Positions 18,563 to 32,243 of a DNA stretch of 64,000 bases are shown piece by piece. The stretch is taken from the NCBI GenBank assembly GCA_963821885.1, contig CAWGFN010000001.1:744001-808000 (forward strand). Reading direction: 5' to 3'. The notes below the pieces were generated by a model. It ran no database searches, was not told the origin of the DNA, and worked only from the letters and a program-made list of their open reading frames with translations. The position numbers and the translations under genes were made by a program. How positions within the stretch are numbered: the first letter of the stretch is position 1; each line of letters opens with the position of its first letter. Source of the stretch: Oleiagrimonas sp963821885 (GTDB lineage Bacteria; Pseudomonadota; Gammaproteobacteria; Xanthomonadales; Rhodanobacteraceae).

Positions 18563-18765
18563 CACGGTGGGAGAAGCGGGGCGACCCGCTGCCGAAGGCG
18601 CAACGCCCGTAATCGCTCAGGCTCCCGTACCACCGACGCGATGCGCCATGCCGGTTCGCCGGACTGGCGCATGGCCAACACTCTGGAGAGACCGGTTCGA
18701 TCCGGCGCCGAAGGGGCAGCAAGCGCGATGCGCTCGCGAAACTCTCAGGCAAAAGGACAGAGGGG
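18563..18765 (+). ncRNA. Tandem glycine riboswitch controlling gcvP
   Basis: Two glycine aptamers in series. The first (about 18563-18635) carries GGGAGA, GCCGAAGGCGCAA and CGCTCAGGCTCCC; the second (about 18679-18765) carries CTGGAGAGA, GCCGAAGGGGCAGCAA and the hallmark CTCTCAGGCAAAAGGACAG. They precede gcvP by about 60 bp, as expected for glycine-activated cleavage-system genes. The linker between aptamers is unusually long (about 45 nt) and contains its own hairpin. Confidence 0.93.
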
Positions 18766-18825
18766 CGCCACGGATCACCATGCGTGTTCGGTGTTCCCCC
18801 ATTCGCGCCTTCCCGGACCGTCGCC

Positions 18826-21714
<2,889 letters not shown>

Positions 21715-21735
21715 TCGCCGGTACGACACGATAAG

Positions 21736-21763
21736 AAAAGGCCCCGCTCGCACGGGGCCTTTT
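21736..21763. terminator. Terminator between gcvP and the GGDEF gene
   Basis: Inverted repeat AAAAGGCCCCG / CGGGGCCTTTT with a six-base loop and flanking A and T tracts, between convergent genes. Confidence 0.88.
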
Positions 21764-21787
21764 TCGTGCAGCACGTGGCGGCGCGAA

Positions 21788-23308
21788 TCAGGACACCAGC
21801 ATCACCGTCGACTTCGTGGCCGCCGAATCGGAGGGCTCGGACATGCAGCGGTTGCGGCCTTCGTGCTTGGCCAGGTACAGGCCGCGATCGGCCGACTCCA
21901 GCAGGTTCACGGCCTCCTCCGGGCCACAAGTGCTGCAGGTCGCCACGCCCACGCTGACCGTGACGCAGCCGAACCGGCTCTTCGGGTGCGGCATCTTCAG
22001 CGCGGACACGGCGTCGACCAGGCGCTGGCCGACGATCTCGGCGGCATGCAGGGAGGAGTCGGGCAGCACCACCGCGAACTCCTCGCCACCGTAGCGGGCA
22101 ATAAGATCACCCCCGCGCCACAGGCTGGCGCGCAGCGCATCGACCACGCGCACCAGGCACTCGTCGCCGGCGATGTGGCCGAAGTGGTCGTTGTACTGCT
22201 TGAAGAAATCCACGTCGACCATCAGCACCGAGCACGAGCCGCCGCTGCGCTTGCGCGACTGCAGCACCTGGCGCAGATGCACGTCCAGGGTCATGCGGTT
22301 GGCGATGCCGGTCATCGGGTCGGTGCCCAACTGGCGCTGCAGTTGCTGGTTGTTCATCGCGGCCATGTGCTGCCGGTAGCGGTCCTGGTTCTGGATGTAG
22401 GCCATGCGCATCCCGTAGAACAGCACCGAGAGCACCGACACGATCATGCCGATGCCAAAGTCGAGTCGCGACACGCTGATGCCCAGCGCCAGCACGCTGA
22501 CCGAGAGCACGATCGGCGAGAAGCCCTCGATGACGCCCCGCGTCATGGCCGAGGTCCGCAGCTTGCGCAACCATGCCGGCGTCGTCATCAGCGCCAACGG
22601 AATCACCACCACGAAGGCCAGCTGCAGCAGCAGGCCGCCCCACCAGGGCAGGCCGCCATGGCTCATGCGGTTGTAGCCGGACACCGAGATGGCATTGACC
22701 CACAGGAAGACGGCCGCGGCGAAATAGGCATGCCGACGCATCCGGGTGATCCCGGCCACGATGCGCATCGTCACCAGGGCCGCCAGCGAGTAGTTCACCG
22801 CATCGGCGAGGAACGACAGTTCCCGGGCATGCGCCTTCATCCGTTCCGGGGGCATGGCGGCCACCTTGTACATCAGCGCGTACAGCAGCACCACCGCGCA
22901 GGCGGCGATCAGCGCGTCCAGCACGCGCACCATGCGCGGCATGTCGCGACTGAAGGTGCGCGCGACCATGAACATCACCGGCACCATGTACAGGCCCGAC
23001 AGCACGATGCCCATGATCACCATGCTGAAACCCAGCGTGCCGCCGACCAGGCTCGCGCTCAGCAGCATGATGGTGCTGGCCAGGTGCAGGCCCATGGCCA
23101 TGGCCAGCATGGACCAGAGCGTCCCGGCCTCGCCCGGCGTGGCGCGCCGACGCGTCATGATCGCGGCCACGGCCAGCGCCTGCAGCGCGATGCCGAGCAG
23201 CATCGGGCCTTCGGCCGTGGCCGACCCCGACCTGACCGCCAGCGTCACATGCGCGACCAGCAGGGTCACGGCCAGCAGGAACCAACGCCACACTCGCAAT
23301 GTATGCAC
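21788..23308 (-). CDS. Membrane-bound diguanylate cyclase (GGDEF)
   Basis: About 506 residues: roughly nine or ten membrane helices up to residue 335, a short coiled linker (MAYIQNQDRYRQHMAAMNN) and a C-terminal GGDEF domain that makes cyclic di-GMP. The active-site motif is GGEEF, and the inhibitory I-site RxxD is present (RGGD, five residues before it), so product inhibition is likely. The N-terminal sensor is not one I can name. The start is uncertain: GTG at 23308 is preceded by GGTGAG and opens the first helix; a longer frame to 23458 exists. An isolated gene, convergent with gcvP. Confidence 0.88.
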   Translation of the reverse strand: MHTLRVWRWFLLAVTLLVAHVTLAVRSGSATAEGPMLLGIALQALAVAAIMTRRRATPGEAGTLWSMLAMAMGLHLASTIMLLSASLVGGTLGFSMVIMGIVLSGLYMVPVMFMVARTFSRDMPRMVRVLDALIAACAVVLLYALMYKVAAMPPERMKAHARELSFLADAVNYSLAALVTMRIVAGITRMRRHAYFAAAVFLWVNAISVSGYNRMSHGGLPWWGGLLLQLAFVVVIPLALMTTPAWLRKLRTSAMTRGVIEGFSPIVLSVSVLALGISVSRLDFGIGMIVSVLSVLFYGMRMAYIQNQDRYRQHMAAMNNQQLQRQLGTDPMTGIANRMTLDVHLRQVLQSRKRSGGSCSVLMVDVDFFKQYNDHFGHIAGDECLVRVVDALRASLWRGGDLIARYGGEEFAVVLPDSSLHAAEIVGQRLVDAVSALKMPHPKSRFGCVTVSVGVATCSTCGPEEAVNLLESADRGLYLAKHEGRNRCMSEPSDSAATKSTVMLVS

Positions 23309-23446
23309 CTCACCAGGGTTACGCTGCCGATGGACCGGCGAGCCCCGCCGGGGTTCCGGACGGAGGAATCGACCGTTCTGGGAATAAATGGCTCTCAAGA
23401 CACCCTCCCGCAGCCTTACTGAGGTAGAACCTGCATATCGGATGCC

Positions 23447-23764
23447 ATGACACGGCAATTCCGGTCCTCATGCATGGTTTTCATTCAGAAATGTGACCCA
23501 CGACCCATAGATGGCCGTCGCCGCGGCGTCGCCCGCCCTTCGCGGCCCGGGCGCTCAATCCTCGTCGCCGTCCGCCAGGTCGGCCGCACCGTGGTCGCCA
23601 CCTCGGCCAAGGCGGGCCTGGCCCTGCCCTGGCAGCTGCCGGTGAACATCCTGGCCCGCGAGCCGTGGCGCGCGCACCTGGCGCTGGGCCTGGGCCTGGT
23701 CGGCGGGCTGGTGGCCATGGCCGCGATGCTGGCGCACCTGAGCCGGCGCGAGACCCTCGACTGA
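23447..23764 (+). CDS. Small hypothetical membrane protein
   Basis: Up to 105 residues. The last 70 codons have almost pure G/C third positions, which supports real coding. A single hydrophobic helix (LALGLGLVGGLVAMAAMLAHL) lies near the C-terminus, with basic residues on its inner flank. The true start is unclear: the first 30 codons have poorer codon bias, no ribosome site is obvious, and an ATG at 23511 in another frame suggests either a shorter gene or a frameshift. Unrecognised family. Confidence 0.4.
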   Translation: MTRQFRSSCMVFIQKCDPRPIDGRRRGVARPSRPGRSILVAVRQVGRTVVATSAKAGLALPWQLPVNILAREPWRAHLALGLGLVGGLVAMAAMLAHLSRRETLD

Positions 23765-23786
23765 CCCCGCCGCGGCGGCGCGTGGC

Positions 23787-25061
<1,275 letters not shown>

Positions 25062-25149
25062 GGGTCGGTCTCCGTTGCGGACGCTGCGTGTCTTGCAGGC
25101 CAACGGCGACATGGTAACGGGTGGGGCGCGATTGGGGTTTGGGGGGCGG

Positions 25150-25203
25150 GGGGCGGGGCGCGGTACCCGGTACCCGGGACTCGGGACTCGGGACTCGGGA
25201 CTA
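25150..25203. repeat. Heptamer tandem repeat and flanking G-rich tract
   Basis: Four head-to-tail GGGACTC-type heptamers at 25176-25203 (the last is GGGACTA), preceded by GGTACCC iterations and a run of G-rich sequence. Confidence 0.75.
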
Positions 25204-25231
25204 GGGCCAGGGAACGAGCCGGGCCGCATCA

Positions 25232-25470
25232 GGCCCCTCCCCCTGCTCGCAGGGGGAGGCTGTGGGGGTCAAAGCCTACGCGCGAACACCCCCACGCCGC
25301 CGCAAACCTACCCACGCGCACCCCGCGCCTCGGCGCGGAACCCACCTCAAGGCGCCCCTCGAAGGGGACGAGGCCCAGGGCACTGACCCAACCCGCATCA
25401 TCGGCCCCTCCCCCTGCTCGCAGGGGGAGGCTGGGTGGGGGTCAAAGCCTACAGCGCGAACATGCCCCAC
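25232..25470. repeat. Directly repeated intergenic element with CCCCCTGC hairpin
   Basis: An element beginning GGCCCCTCCCCCTGCTCGCA, forming a hairpin with GGGGGAGG, then GGGGGTCAAAGCCTAC and a GCGCGAAC end, occurs at 25232-25286 and again at 25403-25461. The 470 bp from 25062 to 25530 contain these repeats and no credible gene. Confidence 0.75.
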
Positions 25471-25530
25471 CCACCACAGACCCGGCTCAATCCACGGCCA
25501 CGACGACCACCGTCACCGGAACCCACCCCA

Positions 25531-26301
25531 TCACGACGTCCCCTCCGCCGACTCCGGCGTCAACACGACGTCCAACGTGGTCTCGCTGTTGCTACCCATC
25601 CCCGCCCCGCCGTTGTCCCCGTGCAGGTGATGCACCACCAACCGCTGCCCCACCATCTGCAGCGCGTAGTCATCGGTGTTGAAGAAGGAAAAATGGATGA
25701 AGAACTTGCTGCCCTTGTAGCGACGCGACTCGCGCACCGCCACCGGCACGCCGTCGGCATTCAGCCACACCGAGAGCTCGCCCGTGTAGGAGTCGATGGA
25801 GCCCTTGTCCGCCTTGCCGACCTGCGAAGGAATGGCAAACGTCATTTCGTGCACCGTCGCCCCGTCGCGCGTCACATCGCGCTGCCCGGTCAACGTCGCG
25901 CCCTCAAGCTTGTGCAGCAGCACCGGCGCGAAGTCGGCCATGCCGCTGAGCATCACCGGATCCACCGCACGCAAGGCCGCCCGCGTCGGCGCCGGCGCAT
26001 CGGCATCCCGGGCCAGCGCCGCGCTTTCCTGGCTGGCCTTCGCCAACACGCCCGCCGGCAGCCGGAGATCCAGACCCTGCGCTCCATCGTGCACATGCAA
26101 CGCGATCGACCCACTGACCGTCTTCGGATGGTCCTTCTTGCCGCTGGTCGTCGCCTGGCTCAACCGCACCTGCGCCGAAAGCGGCGCCACCGCATGCATG
26201 CCCTCCAGCCGCGCACGCAACTGCGCCAGCGTCGTCGCCTGCGCCGCCGCCGAACCGGCCACGCCCATCAACAACGCCGCACCGAGATACCGAAATTTCA
26301 T
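25531..26301 (-). CDS. Secreted protein of unknown function
   Basis: 256 residues with a signal peptide (LGAALLMGVAGSAAA, cleavage near AQA) and a mature part rich in beta strands: QVRLSQATTSGKKDHPKTVSG, GSIALHVHDGAQGLDLRLP and SKFFIHFSFFNTDDYALQ. The layout (an outer-membrane-lipoprotein-sorting-like sheet) suggests a periplasmic protein but I do not recognise the family. The start at 26301 has GGAG upstream. Monocistronic, divergent from the toxin-antitoxin pair. Confidence 0.7.
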   Translation of the reverse strand: MKFRYLGAALLMGVAGSAAAQATTLAQLRARLEGMHAVAPLSAQVRLSQATTSGKKDHPKTVSGSIALHVHDGAQGLDLRLPAGVLAKASQESAALARDADAPAPTRAALRAVDPVMLSGMADFAPVLLHKLEGATLTGQRDVTRDGATVHEMTFAIPSQVGKADKGSIDSYTGELSVWLNADGVPVAVRESRRYKGSKFFIHFSFFNTDDYALQMVGQRLVVHHLHGDNGGAGMGSNSETTLDVVLTPESAEGTS

Positions 26302-26472
26302 CAACGTCCACTCCATGACAGCCCACGCGGGCCACACCATGACACCCCGTCGCACGCGCGCCAGGCAAGTGACGATGGAACCAGGAACCACCGGGCAAAC
26401 GAAAGGTCGCCAGCCCCAGCGTAAGGCGGGCATCGTCCGCCTCCACCGACCTTGCCTCAAGCCCCAGCCTCG

Positions 26473-26488
26473 TATAACGTACGTTATA
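26473..26488. promoter_or_regulatory. 16-bp palindromic operator of the toxin-antitoxin operon
   Basis: Perfect palindrome TATAACGTACGTTATA 18 bp before the antitoxin start. Antitoxins of this class bind such sites to autorepress; the TATAAC arms could double as a -10 element. Confidence 0.7.
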
Positions 26489-26506
26489 ACAACAACGGAA
26501 CCGCCC

Positions 26507-26729
26507 ATGAAGCTCAAGATCACCACCATCGGCAACTCCTCCGGCGTGATCCTCCCGCGCGAGCTCCTCGCCCGCCTGCGCCTGAAAAAAGGCGACGAAC
26601 TCTACGCCGTGGAAACCCCCGACGGCCTGCGCCTGACCGCCTACGACCCCGAACTGGCCGCGCAGATGGAGGTGGCCGAAGAACGTCATGCGCAAGCGCC
26701 GCACCCTGCTGCACAAACTGGCGCAGTAA
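26507..26729 (+). CDS. AbrB/MazE-type antitoxin (one-base frameshift near the C-terminus)
   Basis: About 73 residues once corrected. The N-terminal swapped-hairpin DNA-binding domain is clear: MKLKITTIGNSSGVILPREL followed by LRLKKGDELYAVETPDGLRL. As read, the frame leaves after MEVAEE and would run over the toxin gene; one extra base near 26684-26690 (GAAGAACG) explains this, because the next frame continues VMRKRRTLLHKLAQ and stops at 26729, just 9 bp before the toxin. The C-terminal part should bind and neutralise Doc. The intact domain and good spacing favour a sequencing error over decay. Confidence 0.8.
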
Positions 26730-26738
26730 CGCGGCCGC

Positions 26739-27191
26739 ATGATCGTCTGGATCACCAAGCCCCTGGCGCTGGCCATCCACGACCGCCAGCTCGCCGAGCA
26801 CGGCGGCAACCCCGGCGTGCGCGACGAATCCCTGCTCGACTCCGCTCTGGCCCGCCCGCAGCAGCATCACGCCTATGGCGATCCGCCGCCCGACTTGGCA
26901 AGCCTCGCCGCCAGCCTGGCCTACGGCCTGTCGCGCAACCACCCGTTCATCGACGGCAACAAGCGTACCTGCGCCGTCGCCTGCGAAACCTTCCTGCTGC
27001 TCAACGGCGCCTCGCTGGAAGCGGACGACCTGGAGCTGTACCCCCAATACATCGCGCTGGCCGAGGGCTCACTGAGCGAAGACGCCTTTGCCGCGTGGAT
27101 TCGTGACCATCTGCACCTGAAAACGCAGAGAGCGCATCAACGAACCCAAGGCGAGCTACGGCAGCAAATAAAGCTGCTCAGGCCTATTTAA
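26739..27191 (+). CDS. doc: Doc/Fic-family death-on-curing toxin
   Basis: 150 residues. The Fic motif is HPFIDGNKRT (about residues 68-77), matching HxFx[D/E]GNxR, after an N-terminal helix set containing RDESLLDSALARPQQ typical of Doc. Known Doc toxins modify target proteins such as EF-Tu by nucleotidyl or phosphoryl transfer and arrest growth. About 25 residues beyond the usual end (after FAAWIRDHL) are extra and highly charged, either a real tail or read-through. Paired with the MazE-type antitoxin in one operon, at the edge of the defence island. Confidence 0.9.
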   Translation: MIVWITKPLALAIHDRQLAEHGGNPGVRDESLLDSALARPQQHHAYGDPPPDLASLAASLAYGLSRNHPFIDGNKRTCAVACETFLLLNGASLEADDLELYPQYIALAEGSLSEDAFAAWIRDHLHLKTQRAHQRTQGELRQQIKLLRPI

Positions 27192-27315
27192 TACGGTCTC
27201 TAATATGGTCTCTGGCACCATTTTTGGAATTCCCACCTACCCCACGTAGGAGCTGCGGAAGCTGCGACGGCGCAGCATCCAAATCCACAAAAAAGAATAT
27301 CCCTGGCCCCACGCT

Positions 27316-28293
27316 TTACAACTTCGTACGCAACTTTGCCTGTAAAAAAATATTTTCTCGGTGATATGCGAGATAAGACTTTTGACCAGCCGAGAACGCC
27401 TTGGTGAGCAAGGCTCGCTCAGGATCAATCCCCATGGCCACGAGTGAAGGCATGTGCGCGACTGGGGATACCAGGACCTTGCCCGCGCCATCAAAGGTAA
27501 GAAACCCCGGTCAAACAGGTGGTCCGCATCAGGCGTGAGTAGAAGGCCATTCTCCCCGTCCAAGCGCTCTTCATTGTTGGCGTCGCGCCAAGGCTTGCAA
27601 TGACTGGCCCTCAGGTGCTCAGGTCGGTCGACGCCCGTAAGTCGGCACCGATGCTCAACTTGCATCACATGCTGCTTAAACATCCCCTGACCTCTTCGCG
27701 CTTGGACAACCGCTTGCCTCGTCGTTTCTGACAACGATGCATCCCGTTGCACCTGTGTGACTTGGTGATCCCCCACTCGGAAAGACCAATAGCATCAAGG
27801 GGCTGGGCATCTGCTACTCCAGCTCCGCTGATGAACACACGAGCTTCATGTCCAATCAGATCAGCTATTTCCAGAGCCAATGCCTCCGGAAAAGCGTGAG
27901 ATACACACTTTGTAGCCCATGACCATTCGGTCGGAGCGGGGCGTAACGCTTGGGAAGAAATCGAGCCAGTCGATCCATGACGTCGACGGGTCTGAGTGGG
28001 CTGATCAATTCATGGTAGGTGACATCGACTCGCCAGCCGACAAGACCCCAGTTAGCGCCGATCCGCCCAAATTCATCCGGCTTCGGTGACTCGTAGCCGT
28101 AACTCGCCACGATACCGATCGCCTTGACGCACTTATCGGCGAATGAATACACAATATCGCCAGGCGTCACCTCACGCATGAATCCAGAGAACGGATTGAC
28201 GTGCCCGTTTGATTTGCGCTTCGGCGACCAAAGGTAGCCACCCTGAACTTCGTGTCGGTAAGTCTGATTCTGATTGACCCACCAGTAGCGCAT
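27316..28293 (-). pseudogene. EVE-HNH modification-dependent restriction endonuclease (three one-base deletions as read)
   Basis: About 326 residues when the frames are joined. The N-terminal half begins MRYWWVNQNQTYRHEVQGGY and continues with MREVTPGDIVYSFADK, an EVE/PUA-like domain of the kind that reads modified cytosines. The C-terminal half is an HNH nuclease: CRLTGVDRPEHLRASHCKPW, then NGLLLTPDADHLFDRGF. This architecture is that of type IV enzymes such as VcaM4I (established knowledge). Breaks lie near 27881, 27775 and 27510; each is a -1 shift and restoring one base at each gives an open frame to the stop at 27316. It starts 6 bp after the hsdR stop, so it is the last gene of the restriction operon. 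Confidence 0.8.
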
Positions 28294-28299
28294 GACGAA

Positions 28300-31200
28300 T
28301 CAAGCCACCGAACTCGATGACAACGCCTCGGCCTGTTGCAAAACCGTTTGCACAGCCGCATCCTGAAGGTCGGGCGGATAGCCGTATTTGCGCAGGATGC
28401 GTTTCACCAGGACCCGCATCCGGGCGCGCGCCGTTCGCGGTGTACCAATCCACCGTCACGTTGCTCTCGATGCTGACCAGCAACTCATGGGCAATCACGC
28501 GCAGCTTGTCGTCGCCCATCACCTCCACGGCGCTCTCGTTCTCGGCCAGCGCGTCGTAGAAGGCGATCTCTTCCTGGGAAGGCCCTCTTCCTCGCCACGC
28601 GCCCGTGCCGCCCGGATGTCCTTGGCGAGCTGGATCAGCTCCTGGATCACCTCCGCTGTCGTGATGGCGTTGGCGTGGTAGCGCGCGATGGCCTCCTCCA
28701 GCCGCTCGGAGAACGCGGTCTCGACGACGTTGGTTGCGTGCGCGAACGGATCTCGCCGTTGAGCAGTTTCGCAGCGCCTCCAGCGCGAGGTTCTTCTTCT
28801 CCATCTGCTGGACTTCGGCCAGGAACTCGTCCGACAGAATGGAAATGTCCGGCGATCTGCATCCGGCCGCCTCAAGAATGTCGACGATCTCGGTGGAGAC
28901 CACGGCGCGGCTACAATCTGCTGGATCGCCAATTCACGATCCTGCCGGTGCTCTGCCGTCCGGCGGCCGTCTTCACCAGGCGGCGCGAATCGCCTGAAAG
29001 AAGCCGACTTCGTCGCGGATGCGCGGGCCTCGTCCGACTGGCCGTGCCAGCGCAAACGCCTTGGACAGCGCAAGCACCCATCCTCATAGCGGCGGTGCGC
29101 CTGTTTCTTGCCTTCCTCGGTCTTCTCCGCGGCGGCCTCACTGCTGCTGCTTGTCGAGAATCCATTCGATCGCGCCGGCCATGATTGCAGCCGCTCCTGC
29201 GGCGTGCCCGCCACGCCGCGGCATAGTCGAAGCCGTGGAACATGGCGCGCACGATCTCGTACTTCTCCAGCATGCACCGCGACGGCTTCGGCTTCGTCGA
29301 TGCCGGTCTTGTCCTGGTCGGGCTTGGTGTATTGGCCAGCGCGTTCTTCAGGTTCTGGGCGATGCCGATGTAGTCGACGACAGCCCGCCGGCTTGTCGTT
29401 GAACACCCGGTTGACGCGCGCGATGGCCTGCATCAGCCCGTGGCCGCGCATGGGCTTGTCGACATACATCGTGTGCATGCACGGCGCGTCGAAGCCGGTC
29501 AGCCACATGTCGCGGACGATGACCAGCTGCAGCGGGTCGTCGGGTCGCGGGCACGCTTGGCCAGCAGTCGCGGCGCGCCTTGGTTGCCGATATGCGGCTG
29601 CCAGCCAGCGGATCGGAGGCCGAGCCGGTCATCACGATCTTGATCGCGCCGGCTTGCGTCGTCGTCGCTGTGCCATTCCGGGCGCAGCGCCACGATCTCC
29701 TTGTAGAGCGCAACGCAAATCCGCCGGCTCATGCAGACGACCATGGCCTTGCCGTCCAGCGCCGCCACGCGGGCTTCCAAATGCGGCACCAGATCGGCGG
29801 CAATCTGTCGAGCCGCTTCTCGGCTCCGACCAGCGCCTCGACGCTCGCCCATTTGCGCTTGATGCTCTCCTGCTCGGTCGCGTCGTCGTCCTCCAGTCAG
29901 GGCCTCGATCTCGGCGTCGATCGCGGCTTCTCGTCCTCGTTCAGCTCGATCCGGGCCAACCGGCTCTCGTAGTAGATCGGCACCGTCGCGCCGTCCTCGA
30001 CCGCCCGGCTGATGTCGTAGATGTCGATGTAGTCGCCGAAGACCGCCGGCGTGTTCAGTCGTCCGGCTTCGATGGGCGTGCCGGTAAAGCCGATGAAGGA
30101 TGCGTTCGGCAGCGCCTCGCGGATGTAGTTGGCGAAGCCGTAGGCGATCTCGCCGGTCTTCTCGTCGAGCTTGGCCTCGAACCCATACTGGCTGCGATGG
30201 GCTTCGTCGGCGATGACGATCGACGTTCCGCGGTCGGTCAGCATCGGGAAGATCGTCTCGCCCGTCTTCCGGCGAGAATTTCTGCACGGTCGTGAAGATC
30301 ACGCCGCCGGATGCCCGGTCGAGCAAGCTGCGCAGATCGTCCCGGTCTGTCGGCCTGCTCCGGGGTCTGGCGGATCAGATCGCGGCACATGGCAGAAAGT
30401 CCCGAACAGCTGATCGTCGAGATCGTTGCGGTCGGTCAGCACAACCAGCGTCGGGTTCTCCATCGCCGGTCGGCGCACCATGAGGCCGGCGAAAAACGCC
30501 ATCAGCAGGCTCTTGCCGGAGCCTTGCGTGTGCCAGATCACGCCGACCTTGCGGTCGCCAGCCGGCTGGCTGGCAACGCTGGGCAAGCCATAGGCGACCG
30601 GGTCTTCCGCCTGCCACTCGGACTGAGTGCACGCAGCGTCGACGCGACCGCCTTCCGCGCGCCGTGGAACTGGTGGTATCCGGCAACGATCTTGAACGGC
30701 CCGCTGCCGGTGTCGCCGAACACGATGAAGTCGCGAGCAGATCAAGGAACCGCTGCGATCGAACACGCCCTCGATCAGCGTCTCCAGTTCCGGCGTGCCC
30801 TTGGGCGCGATCGTCTCCGTCCGTCGGTCGCCAGGGCATGAACCGTTCTTGGTCGGCCGTCAGCGAGCCGACGCGCGCCGGCAAGCCGTCAGAAGTCACC
30901 AGCACGGCGTTGGTGCGGAACAGCGCGGGTATCTGCGTCTTGTAGGTCTGCAGCTGGTTGAAGGCGCCGACGAGCGTGGCGTTTTCGTCGCCCGGCGTTC
31001 TTCAGCTCGATGACCGCAGCGGCAGGCCGTTGACGAAGACCACGACGTCGGGTCGGCGGTTGACGTGCCCCTCCACCACGGTGAACTGGTTCGTCACCAG
31101 CCAGTCGTTGTTCGAGGCTTGTCGAAGTCGATCAGCCGGACCTTGCTCGCCGTGATCGGCCGTCCTCGGCGTAGTACTCGACATCGGCGCCCTCGATCAG

Positions 31201-31477
31201 TAGGCGATGGATTAGGCGGTTCTCTTCCAGCAGGTTGGGCAGTTCGGATTGTGTCAGGCGACGCACCGCATCGGCCTGTGCTTCGGGCGGCAAGGTCGGA
31301 TTAAGACGGGCCACCGCCTCAGTAAGTCGAGCCTTGAGCACGAACTTCGTCGTAGGCGTCTCGTTCCGGATGCTTGCCGTCGGGACCGATCACCTCGTCC
31401 GAGGTGCAGGCGTAGCCAAGCGTGGCAAACTGCTCCAACAGCGCGGCTTCCAGTTGGGCTTCGGATAGAAATGCCAT
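28300..31477 (-). pseudogene. hsdR: Type I restriction endonuclease subunit R (heavily frameshifted as read)
   Basis: 3178 bp, equal to about 1059 codons, the normal HsdR size. Fragments in the three minus frames line up end to end: MAFLSEAQLEAALLEQFATL at the start; nuclease block PDVVVFVNGLPL with an E-x-K (IELKN) near 31000; Walker A VIWHTQGSGKSLLM near 30520; Walker B/DEAH VIADEAHRSQYGFEAK near 30190; GFTGTPIE; and the helical C-terminus ILRKYGYPPDLQDAAV. There are well over ten one-base indels, several in GG runs, for example a missing G in the LPLAVIEL region. HsdR translocates and cleaves unmodified DNA in complex with HsdM2S. Its ATG overlaps the Abi gene stop (TGATG). Whether it is really broken or badly sequenced cannot be told here. 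Confidence 0.85.
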
Positions 31478-32243
31478 CAGCTCGTTGCTTCCATGTCTTG
31501 TGCCGTGGCTGCCACCGAGTCTGTGCCTTCATTGCTGCTAGCAGTGCGGGATGCGTTCAGGGCCTCCACGTACGCCTCGCGGTCAAGCAAATACAGCAAG
31601 CGGCTGACCTCGACCGAGAGCGGCAGCACGTCACCACCTGGCAGAAGGAATCTCCAGACCGATCACGTCCTCGCCATCAGTTTCCACGGTCATCCTCACG
31701 TGCGCATCGATCAGAGCATTCTTTTCAGTGAAGCGCTCCCATGGCTCGCGCGAACTGGTGGGATCAAGTTGCGCATCCAGATAGGCCTTGTGTAGAAAGG
31801 CCACGATGGCATCGGCAGCGAGCACCGCCGACCGACGATGATGAATCGCCAAGCGCTGAAGATACGGATCCTTGCCATGACTGGCGGGGCCCGCCTGATT
31901 GCGCAGATCATTGAGTGCGCCGGCCAGCTTGTGGTGGCTGGAGACCAGCTTCTTGAACTTCTCGTCACGAATATCGCCCAGCTTCAAAGCACGAACGGCA
32001 GCGCTCAACCAGTCGGAAAGACTCGGTGTTTCCTTTACCGGCTTGAGCGGCGTCAACGTTGTATGGAAGCTCTCAATGATGACCGACAAACCACCTCGAC
32101 TATGGCTTTTGCACAGAGTCAATCCAGGTGTCGTTGTTCTGATCGAATGCCTGTTCCAGCGCTTCCAGATTCTGCTGCAACATCGGCGCATCGCGCCAGT
32201 GGCTGCAAGCCTCGCGGATGCCGGGGCACCAGTCGAGCGTCAT
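31477..32243 (-). pseudogene. Abortive-infection (Abi_C-like) protein (frameshifted as read)
   Basis: About 255 residues across three frames. The start MTLDWCPGIREACSHWRDAP runs to VQKP, the middle continues VIIESFHTTLTPLKPVKETP, and the C-terminal part contains LSAAVRALKLGDIRDEKFKK and the diagnostic ALNDLRNQAGPASHGKD followed by LAIHHRRSAVLAADAIVAFL. This LRN-x5-HG block is how I recall the Abi_C domain of phage-abortive-infection proteins, a HEPN-like fold with a conserved Arg and His. The ATG overlaps the stop of the preceding gene (ATGA) and its own stop overlaps the hsdR ATG. Lower GC than flanking housekeeping genes. Family call is by memory only. Confidence 0.65.
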
